Positions 1-4,802 of a stretch of 9,791 bases of DNA are shown here, one piece after another; the first letter of the stretch is position 1, and the number at the start of each line of letters is the position of its first letter. The notes under the pieces are model-generated. The model searched no databases and was not told where the DNA came from. It worked only from the letters and a program-made list of their open reading frames with translations. The DNA is taken from the NCBI GenBank assembly GCA_036258055.1, contig DATAEK010000150.1, positions 1 to 9,791 of the forward strand. Direction: 5' to 3'. A program made the translations under genes and the position numbers. The stretch is from DATAEK01 sp036258055 (GTDB taxonomy: Bacteria; Acidobacteriota; Vicinamibacteria; Vicinamibacterales; 2-12-FULL-66-21).

Positions 1-110
1 TCGACAACGTGGCCCGTCACAACACCGGAATCCTGGGCGCCGGCCCGGGCGGGAATTGTGACGAACGCAACAAAAACGGCCCACGCCATCCGCGGCCGGA
101 GGCACCGCAA
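1..110 (-). CDS. Secreted protein, N-terminal fragment, possibly starting a carboxypeptidase-regulatory-like domain (cut by left edge)
   Basis: An open minus-strand frame enters a signal-peptide-like sequence and runs off the window. From the ATG at 87-89 it reads MAWAVFVAFVTIPARAGA, a hydrophobic core ending in an Ala-x-Ala site, then QDSGVVTGHVV. The G-V-V-x-G-x-V-V pattern just after the cleavage site is how carboxypeptidase-regulatory-like (CarboxypepD_reg) domains begin in secreted proteins and TonB-dependent receptors of Acidobacteriota. The ATG at 89 would leave the signal peptide without a basic N-terminal region, so I prefer the in-frame TTG at 108-110, which adds R-C-L-R-P-R. An ATG at 183-185 is also in frame. 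None of the three has a clear ribosome binding site. The family is inferred from about 11 mature residues, so receptor, adhesin or other secreted protein all remain possible. Confidence 0.5.
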   Translation of the reverse strand, partial: MRCLRPRMAWAVFVAFVTIPARAGAQDSGVVTGHVV

Positions 111-199
111 GAATCGCCGATCAAAATTGTAATCGACCCCACACTTCCGTGGTCTGAGCGGGAGCGGCGTGGCCCATAGACGCATAAAAGCTCAGGAAA

Positions 200-333
200 T
201 CCAGCGGTACACCGCTTGCTCTATAGGGTGGTGCAGGCGGCCTGATATTTACGGCAGGGAGCCGTGAGTTGCTGGGGAGCCGGGTCGCCCGCAAATACCG
301 GGGGCATCGTCATTGTGGCGATGCCCCTTTTTT
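200..333 (+). ncRNA. Possible structured small RNA ending in an intrinsic terminator
   Basis: No convincing reading frame occupies this stretch, but on the plus strand it forms a row of short hairpins: 203-216 (AGCGGT/ACCGCT), 234-244 (CAGG/CCTG), 251-265 (ACGGC/GCCGT) and 281-291 (CGGG/CCCG), then the terminator at 301-333. The octamer GGGAGCCG occurs twice, at 257-264 and 275-282. The genes on both sides read on the minus strand, so the plus-strand terminator needs a transcript of its own. I could not find a convincing plus-strand promoter and recognise no known RNA family. The same DNA could instead be the 5' leader of the left-edge minus-strand gene. Confidence 0.3.
301..333 (+). terminator. 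Rho-independent terminator
   Basis: A perfect 9-bp stem, GGGGCATCG (301-309) with CGATGCCCC (319-327), closes a 9-base loop and is followed directly by six T residues at 328-333. This is a canonical intrinsic terminator on the plus strand. On the minus strand the hairpin is followed by CGGTATTTG, with no T run, so it would be weak for the DGQHR gene ending at 351, although it might block convergent transcription. Confidence 0.8.
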
Positions 334-350
334 ATTGCCGCGAGTCGCGA

Positions 351-1490
351 TCACACTGCCGCGCCCTCCGGATACTGCAACGCCAACCGGAGTTCCTTCG
401 CCAGCGAATCCACGGTTGTCCCGGAACGCTTCCAGGCACCTTCGGTCTCGAACCGCAGATCGCCAATCCGCCGTCCCCACGGTGCGATGACGCGCCCGAT
501 CGCGCGAAAGTCGGTGCGGTCCGCGTGTTCCTGATCGAGGCGGCGCACGACGTCCGGCGCGACCCGCACGAACGCGCGCAGCGCCGTTGCGCTCTTGATG
601 CTGTACTTGCGGCCGTTCCAGGCCGCGTTGAAGACCAGCGCTACCTGCTTCAGGTAGTTGACATAGAACTTCTTCGACTCTTCCCGGAATGCCTCTCCCT
701 TTCGACCGGGACCAAACGCCTCGGCGGCAAAGAGCTTCTTCAGTTCCTGCGCGAGCGGAGCCTGTGCCACGCGGCCGCTTCCGACGCCGAGCAACTTGAT
801 CTCCCCGTAGAGCGGCGAGTCCTCCCGATCGTTGAGCGCGCGGACGATATCGTGGGCTGCGGCCAGGCTCTCGTCCCGGTACAACTGGCGGCCGGAAAGC
901 GACACGAGATGTGACGCGTTCAAGCGGGTGTGCTTGGCGTTGATCGTGACGAACATCTGGACGACGTGATCCTCGGGCAGCCGGTCGAAGATGACGGCGG
1001 GCACGGTGAATGGCTCGTCGCCGAAGCGATCGATGTCGGCATGCAGCGCCAGGAGCCGATGCTGGCCGTCAATCGCGCGGAGGATGCCCTCGCGCTCCGG
1101 CACTTTCAACATCCCCACCGATGCGTCCGGCTCGGCCGGCTCGAACTTGAGTGGCTCGTCGCACGAGATGATGACCGCGCCTGGAATCGACGGCAGGTCA
1201 CGGGCCTGACGGCATTGCTCGTAGTACTGGACCAGCTCGTCGATTTTCCGTCGGATGATCTGCCGCTGATAGGCCTTCTCGCTCGACGCGATGCGCCGCT
1301 CGAGCAGGTCCCAGTTGACCTTACTCGGTGTCGGCGGCGCCTTGCGGCGGCCCCCGCGAACCGGCTGGGCCTGTTCGCCGTAACTCAACACCTCGAAACG
1401 GACGAGCTTGTCGATGTCGCTTGCGGTCAGTGACGCCTGATAGAACTGCACACCGAACTGCTGCATTCGAATCGCGGCAACGCTAATCAT
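351..1490 (-). CDS. DGQHR domain-containing protein (DndB-like)
   Basis: The 379-residue product carries the diagnostic DGQHR motif at residues 141-145 (in LRAIDGQHRLLAL) and the family's second conserved block, FVTINAKHTRLN, at about 180-191. A C-terminal helical part contains the FNAAW segment near 287-291. Known DGQHR proteins include DndB, which regulates the dnd phosphorothioation operon in DNA sulfur-modification systems. Many relatives sit in genomic islands and have no assigned function. No dndA, dndC, dndD or dndE is in the window, so a regulatory or DNA-linked role is inference. The ATG at 1490 is preceded by AGGA with a 10-base spacer; Met9 is a weaker alternative. A good promoter lies about 105 bases upstream, so the gene is probably transcribed alone. 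It is soluble, with no signal peptide or membrane segment. Confidence 0.85.
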   Translation of the reverse strand: MISVAAIRMQQFGVQFYQASLTASDIDKLVRFEVLSYGEQAQPVRGGRRKAPPTPSKVNWDLLERRIASSEKAYQRQIIRRKIDELVQYYEQCRQARDLPSIPGAVIISCDEPLKFEPAEPDASVGMLKVPEREGILRAIDGQHRLLALHADIDRFGDEPFTVPAVIFDRLPEDHVVQMFVTINAKHTRLNASHLVSLSGRQLYRDESLAAAHDIVRALNDREDSPLYGEIKLLGVGSGRVAQAPLAQELKKLFAAEAFGPGRKGEAFREESKKFYVNYLKQVALVFNAAWNGRKYSIKSATALRAFVRVAPDVVRRLDQEHADRTDFRAIGRVIAPWGRRIGDLRFETEGAWKRSGTTVDSLAKELRLALQYPEGAAV

Positions 1491-1594
1491 GAGCAGATTG
1501 TCCTGTACGTTTGGTCGAGCTTGCGGAGAGCTCGTCGGTCGCGGGTCCGCGCGGTTCGCTTCGGGTTGTTTTCGACGTTTGTCGCGCCGTGCGA

Positions 1595-1623
1595 TTTATA
1601 GTGCGTCCGCTGCAGAATCTCAA
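1595..1623 (-). promoter_or_regulatory. Sigma70-type promoter for the DGQHR gene
   Basis: Read on the minus strand, TTGAGA (1618-1623) is followed after exactly 17 bases by TATAAA (1595-1600). Each hexamer matches the sigma70 consensus at 5 of 6 positions. Transcription would begin near 1588, giving a leader of about 98 bases before the ATG at 1490. This suggests that the DGQHR gene is not merely the tail of the upstream minus-strand genes. Confidence 0.55.
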
Positions 1624-1741
1624 GGGCTTCCGCACACTGGTGCGTTCACCGTGTAAGCCGCTGAAGGGCTGATGATTATCGGCGGCAGGCGGGCGAATCG
1701 GATGTGTTCCTATCCAACCTGGGCCACGAGGGCCCGACTGC

Positions 1742-1942
1742 TCAGAGCCGGAAGACCGCGTCGATGAGCACTGCGCCAACACCGAAAACCGCGGCGGCGA
1801 CCAGCAACCAGCTGGTCACGAGCGCAACTGCGTCCAGCAGGTCAGCCCAATACGGATGTCCGGGGTGAGTTGCCGTGAGATAGGTCAGCAGGTTCAATTC
1901 ATCTGACAACCACGCGGGGAGTGTGAGGACTTTCGAGGGCAT
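1742..1942 (-). CDS. Small single-pass membrane protein, hypothetical
   Basis: A 66-residue protein with a polar N-terminal half and one clear membrane helix at about residues 38-62, running from LDAVALVTSW through VFGVGAVLIDAVF. I do not recognise the family. The case that it is real rests on a perfect AGGAGG Shine-Dalgarno sequence (1947-1952) four bases before the ATG, the best ribosome binding site in the left half of the window, together with the coherent hydrophobic segment. It lies 151 bases downstream of the acyltransferase gene in the same direction and may be co-transcribed with it. Its ATG falls near a weak candidate promoter (TTGAAC, 17 bases, TGATTT), so separate transcription is possible. 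The short length and unknown family limit certainty. Confidence 0.55.
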   Translation of the reverse strand: MPSKVLTLPAWLSDELNLLTYLTATHPGHPYWADLLDAVALVTSWLLVAAAVFGVGAVLIDAVFRL

Positions 1943-1946
1943 GTCG

Positions 1947-1952
1947 CCTCCT
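1947..1952 (-). promoter_or_regulatory. Consensus ribosome binding site (AGGAGG)
   Basis: The minus strand reads AGGAGG-CGAC-ATG. This exact Shine-Dalgarno core decides the start of the 66-residue membrane protein at 1942 and is the main argument that this small frame is translated. Confidence 0.65.
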
Positions 1953-2074
1953 GACGATCAGGAAGCCGCAATGTCATTGCCAATGGTCTCCGACAGAAAT
2001 CACACCGAAAAGGCCGACAGTTCAAACCACACCGGCTTCGTTAGGACAGCTGAGCCGTGGCATGGTAGTCAGCT

Positions 2075-2117
2075 GCGACGCCGCTGCCCCGACTCAGCCG
2101 GCTGTTGCCGGCGTCGC
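2075..2117 (-). terminator. Nested hairpins at the acyltransferase stop codon, possible terminator without T run
   Basis: Two nested inverted repeats surround the stop codon at 2094-2096. The outer one pairs GCGACGCCG (2075-2083) with CGGCGTCGC (2109-2117), 9 bp. The inner one pairs GCCGGC (2097-2102) with GCCGGC (2107-2112) around TGTT. The two share bases and cannot form together. There is no T run, so intrinsic termination is uncertain; attenuation or mRNA 3'-end protection would fit equally well. Confidence 0.3.
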
Positions 2118-3242
2118 GCGAGTGCCGCGCTGACGCCGGACCGCCCACCACCCCACGAATCGATCCTTTGCGATCGAACAGAGCAGCATGAAGCCGGAGA
2201 AGAGCCCCCACGCGATCCACGCTTGCGTCAGTGTCAGCGACTGGTGGAGCCGCAGCGAGATGAGGCCGTAGACCATCTCGACGTGAATCCAGTAGATGAA
2301 CAGCGACGTTCGGCCGAGCTGGACCATCGGGCTCCACTTGTCGGCGCCGCCGGGCCGCAATTGCCACGCGTACGCGAACCCAATGGCGGCAGTCATGAAT
2401 CCCGCCCGCATGAAGAAGAAGCTCGGCGACGACGTCCAGAAATCCGATCGCAGGTATGGATTCGGGCGGAACGAGCACCAGTAGGCAATCGCGGCGGTCG
2501 CACCACCCGCGATCCCCAGCGCGATGTTGAGCCGACGTTCGGCTTCGCTTGTGCGGGTTTCGTCGATCAGCACTCCCACGAGTGCGCCGGCAAACACGAA
2601 TGCAGCCCACGGGAACAGCACGAAGCTGCTGATGCCGCGAACTGGCCGGATGTACGCCTCGATGGGATCCGGCAGGATCGCCAGCCACGGCAGCCTTCGA
2701 ATCAGTGGCGTCAGGAAACTAAGAGCCGTTGTCGCGACCGCGAAGGCGAGGACCCGTTGAGGAAGCGTTCGTACCGCGCCCCAGAGTGCGGCGGCAGCCG
2801 CGATTGACGGTCCCATGATGTTGAGGATGTCGACGCGCAGGAGCGTACGCACGGGCGCCCAGCCGAGGATCAACGCCTGCAGACGGAAGAGGAACGCGAG
2901 GCCGAAGATTTCGACTCCGCGCCATTGAACGGCGCGTGAGGCTGCTCCCGCGTCACCCGATCGCCTCGCCTTCGACCCGGCCGAGAGCGCTACCGCGACC
3001 CCCGCCAGAAACAGGAAGAGTGGCGCGCCAAAACCGCCAAGCACGAGCGAGCGGCGGAATGCCTGCGTCGCCCGGCTGTAGCCGCCCGTCCAGCTATCGA
3101 TGACGTGCGCCTCGATCATGATGAGCACGGCCAGGCCGCGCATCCAATCGAGGTATCGACGGCGAAGGCGTGTGCCCTGGGGCGTGTCGGGGCCTCGGAA
3201 CCGTCCGTCAGGAACTGGCGAGACCTGACGCGCGTCGCTCAT
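2094..3242 (-). CDS. Multi-pass membrane acyltransferase, YeiB/DUF1624/OpgC type
   Basis: The 382-residue integral membrane protein has many hydrophobic segments. A basic N-terminal region leads into RRYLDWMRGLAVLIMIEAHV (about 28-47), with the R-x-x-x-LD-x-x-RG-x-A signature and a membrane-facing histidine at 46. This is the pattern of the heparan-alpha-glucosaminide N-acetyltransferase (DUF1624)/OpgC/acyltransferase-3 group. A second characteristic block, LGRTSLFIYWIHVEM (309-323), lies near the C-terminus. Such enzymes move acyl groups from a cytoplasmic donor onto sugars or other envelope substrates; the substrate here cannot be read from the sequence. The ATG lies 12 bases after the stop of the OsmC-like gene, so the two are almost certainly co-transcribed and probably translationally coupled. 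The ribosome binding site is weak. Confidence 0.8.
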   Translation of the reverse strand: MSDARQVSPVPDGRFRGPDTPQGTRLRRRYLDWMRGLAVLIMIEAHVIDSWTGGYSRATQAFRRSLVLGGFGAPLFLFLAGVAVALSAGSKARRSGDAGAASRAVQWRGVEIFGLAFLFRLQALILGWAPVRTLLRVDILNIMGPSIAAAAALWGAVRTLPQRVLAFAVATTALSFLTPLIRRLPWLAILPDPIEAYIRPVRGISSFVLFPWAAFVFAGALVGVLIDETRTSEAERRLNIALGIAGGATAAIAYWCSFRPNPYLRSDFWTSSPSFFFMRAGFMTAAIGFAYAWQLRPGGADKWSPMVQLGRTSLFIYWIHVEMVYGLISLRLHQSLTLTQAWIAWGLFSGFMLLCSIAKDRFVGWWAVRRQRGTRATPATAG

Positions 3243-3254
3243 GATGCGGGATCG

Positions 3255-3683
3255 TCACAGACCAGACGTCACCTGGAACGACGTCGTCATCGGGATGTCC
3301 TGGCGCATCGAGTGCCAGACCGAGCAGTACTTCTCGCGGGAGAGATCGATGGCGCGCTGGACCAGATCGCCGGGAACGTTGCCGGTGATCGTGAAGCGCA
3401 CATCGACCGCAATCACGCGTCGCGGCTCCTCCTGCGCCCGCTCCCCCACCAGATCCGCTCGCAGCCCTCTGAGATCGTGGCGCCCTTTCTTGAGAATGTG
3501 GACGACGTCCATGGCCATGCATCCCGCGAGCGCAAAAACCAGCGCCTGCACCGGTGACGGACCTTCGCGCGCCGCGCTGTCGAGCGTCATGCAGATCTCG
3601 CCTGACCGGCCACCGAACACGAGGTCGTGTTCCCAGACCAGTTCGACGATCGCCGGCGGTTTCTTCGGCGGAGCGTCAGCCAT
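3255..3683 (-). CDS. OsmC family protein
   Basis: The product is 142 residues from the ATG at 3681-3683. It has the OsmC/Ohr-like fold signature with the two family cysteines: Cys55 in ALAGCMAMDV, at the start of the central helix, and Cys120 in REKYCSVWHSM. The N-terminal beta part (VELVWEHDLVFGG) and S-P-V-Q-A-L-V before the first cysteine also fit. Relatives act in the cytoplasm as thiol-dependent peroxidases against organic hydroperoxides or are uncharacterised YhfA-like proteins; the exact activity is not determined by sequence. The open frame extends to 3794, but the longer N-terminus (Pro/Ala/Arg-rich) is not family-like, so I chose the internal ATG, although its ribosome binding site is poor. 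It heads a unit with the acyltransferase gene. Confidence 0.85.
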   Translation of the reverse strand: MADAPPKKPPAIVELVWEHDLVFGGRSGEICMTLDSAAREGPSPVQALVFALAGCMAMDVVHILKKGRHDLRGLRADLVGERAQEEPRRVIAVDVRFTITGNVPGDLVQRAIDLSREKYCSVWHSMRQDIPMTTSFQVTSGL

Positions 3684-3776
3684 GCGGCATTTTACTGCGC
3701 GATCCGGACAGGCTGATGGCGGACAAGCGCCCGGTGGTCCCTGATCAGCGGCGCGAGCGAAGCGAAGCGCTGGCAG

Positions 3777-3797
3777 GTCGTGGGGGGCGCCCACGAC
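3777..3797 (-). terminator. Strong hairpin downstream of the FTR1 gene, possible terminator
   Basis: GTCGTGGG (3777-3784) pairs perfectly with CCCACGAC (3790-3797) around a 5-base loop, giving an 8-bp GC-rich stem beginning 17 bases after the permease stop codon. There is no T run on either strand, so it is at best a non-canonical terminator or an mRNA-stabilising stem. Beside it (3751-3770) are short repeats of the type AGCGA-AGCGA-AGCGC. Confidence 0.35.
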
Positions 3798-3813
3798 AAA
3801 CTGAATAATGCCG

Positions 3814-4584
3814 TCAGGCCGCCTGCGATCGTTCGGAACGTCCCTTGTAGAGCAAGCTCGAGATGGCCAGCCACGCGAGCGGCATGGCGACGAGGAGATA
3901 GGTGAGGTATTGCCCGTAGACGCCGTCAGGGCCGTAGGGCTCGGTCATGTCGTGCCACGGCTGACTGCCGGGAAAGATGTTGGCTTCGGTCAGTTCGTGG
4001 AAGCCGTAGATCAGCAGCTGAACGACGAACACGAAGAGGAATACGGCGGTGACCTGGAAGAAGCGGGCGAGGTTCACGCGATGGCCGTATCGGGACCAGA
4101 GCCACGCGATGAACCCGGCGACGATCGTTCCGCCGACCGCGCCCGTCACGATGTGGGGGGAACGGAGCTGGAAGATCAGTGCGTTCATCAGGAGGGCCGT
4201 CTCCATCCCCTCGCGAGTGATCATCAGGAGGGTGAACAAGAACACGCCGAGGAACGCCGCTGCGCCCGTCTTGACCGACGACGCCTCCAGTTTGCCCTCG
4301 ATCTCGCGCTTCATGTGCCGGCCCGCGCGCCACATGTGCACGGTCAGAGAGGCGACCAGAACGGCCGCGGTAATCGCCAGGACGGCTTCCCACAGCGCCT
4401 GGTTCGCGGCCTGAGCCAGCAGGACCCCCGCACCAATGCTCAGGAGGATGGCGACGCCGATGCCCCAATGAACGGCGGGGATGAGTGAAGTCCGACCGGA
4501 TTTCTTGAGGTAGGCCAGGCTGATTGCAACAATCAGAAACGCCTCGAGTCCCTCACGCAACGTAACGACGAACGCCTGCAGCAT
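3814..4584 (-). CDS. FTR1/EfeU-type iron permease
   Basis: The 256-residue inner-membrane protein belongs to the FTR1 iron permease family. Both diagnostic R-E-x-x-E motifs are present: REGLE at 10-14 (first helix, FVVTLREGLEAFLIV) and REGME at 124-128 (MITREGMETALLM). Each probably contributes iron-binding glutamates within the membrane. Seven hydrophobic segments are visible, and the last loop carries FHELTEANIFP (196-206). Length fits a single-domain bacterial EfeU without the periplasmic extension seen in some relatives. No efeO, efeB, copper oxidase or P19 partner is beside it, so a partner encoded elsewhere is likely. The ATG at 4584 places the first REGLE where the family has it. Upstream, a dyad lies inside the candidate promoter, in keeping with iron-responsive repression (inference). 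Confidence 0.88.
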   Translation of the reverse strand: MLQAFVVTLREGLEAFLIVAISLAYLKKSGRTSLIPAVHWGIGVAILLSIGAGVLLAQAANQALWEAVLAITAAVLVASLTVHMWRAGRHMKREIEGKLEASSVKTGAAAFLGVFLFTLLMITREGMETALLMNALIFQLRSPHIVTGAVGGTIVAGFIAWLWSRYGHRVNLARFFQVTAVFLFVFVVQLLIYGFHELTEANIFPGSQPWHDMTEPYGPDGVYGQYLTYLLVAMPLAWLAISSLLYKGRSERSQAA

Positions 4585-4599
4585 CGGCCTGCCCTACCC

Positions 4600-4628
4600 T
4601 CGATAATGAGACTGATCTCGTTTTGCAA
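4600..4628 (-). promoter_or_regulatory. Candidate FTR1 promoter with operator-like dyad in its spacer
   Basis: On the minus strand TTGCAA (4623-4628) and TATCGA (4600-4605) are separated by exactly 17 bases. That spacer is filled by a dyad, AATGAGA-CTGA-TCTCGTT (plus-strand 4605-4622), with one mismatched pair. The adjacent GATAATGA (4602-4609) matches the first eight bases of the classical 19-bp Fur box, but the other half does not. The hexamers are moderate (4/6 and 3/6). An iron-responsive Fur-family repressor is plausible next to an iron permease; the identity of the regulator is inference. Confidence 0.4.
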
Positions 4629-4740
4629 GCGTATCGCGGCCAACTCCGACCAGTCAAGTCCGATTTCGGCGGATCGGGTGAGAGCTCGAGGCGGTGATTC
4701 TGAGGCCAGGATCCGTGAATCGGGACCTTACCCCAAGCCA

Positions 4741-4780
4741 GGGACGCCCGGGACGCCGTGACATAATCCGGGGTCCCCGG
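4741..4780 (+). promoter_or_regulatory. Candidate extended -10 promoter of the dipeptidase operon
   Basis: TGACATAAT at 4759-4767 is an extended -10 element (TG-N-TATAAT with one mismatch). No -35 hexamer is visible at the right distance, as expected for this promoter class. Just upstream is a tandem 9-base repeat, GGGACGCCC-GGGACGCCG (4741-4758). At the expected start point lies a perfect 13-base palindrome, CCGGGGTCCCCGG (4768-4780), which could be an operator or a short leader hairpin. Transcripts would have about 30 bases before the ATG at 4803. Confidence 0.4.
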
Positions 4781-4802
4781 CACGACATCCGGTGAACCCA
4801 TC

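Noticed and set aside
3..179. A plus-strand frame open from the left edge to a stop at 177-179
   Set aside because: It competes with the minus-strand frame that encodes a coherent signal peptide and domain start; the plus-strand translation resembles nothing and is Pro/Arg-rich.
229..333. Resemblance to a cobalamin riboswitch (GGTGC start, AGGGA, CCCGCAA)
   Set aside because: The B12 box GCCACTG and the downstream half of the aptamer are absent, the element is too short, and no B12-related gene follows.
264..914. A 216-codon plus-strand frame and neighbours to 1433
   Set aside because: Antisense to the DGQHR gene, beginning inside the hairpin region and crossing the intrinsic terminator; low-complexity Arg-rich translation.
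1483..1782. A 99-codon minus-strand frame between the small membrane protein and the DGQHR gene
   Set aside because: It overlaps both flanking genes in another frame, spans the likely DGQHR promoter, and its translation is Ser/Arg/Thr-rich without motif or ribosome binding site.
1923..2807. A 294-codon plus-strand frame over the small membrane protein and acyltransferase region
   Set aside because: Shadow of minus-strand genes; the translation is dominated by Arg, Glu and Pro with no hydrophobic core or motif.
3684..3794. N-terminal extension of the OsmC-like protein to the ATG at 3794
   Set aside because: The extra 37 residues are Pro/Ala/Arg-rich, unlike the family, and run through the hairpin at 3777-3797; the 142-residue form matches the usual OsmC length.
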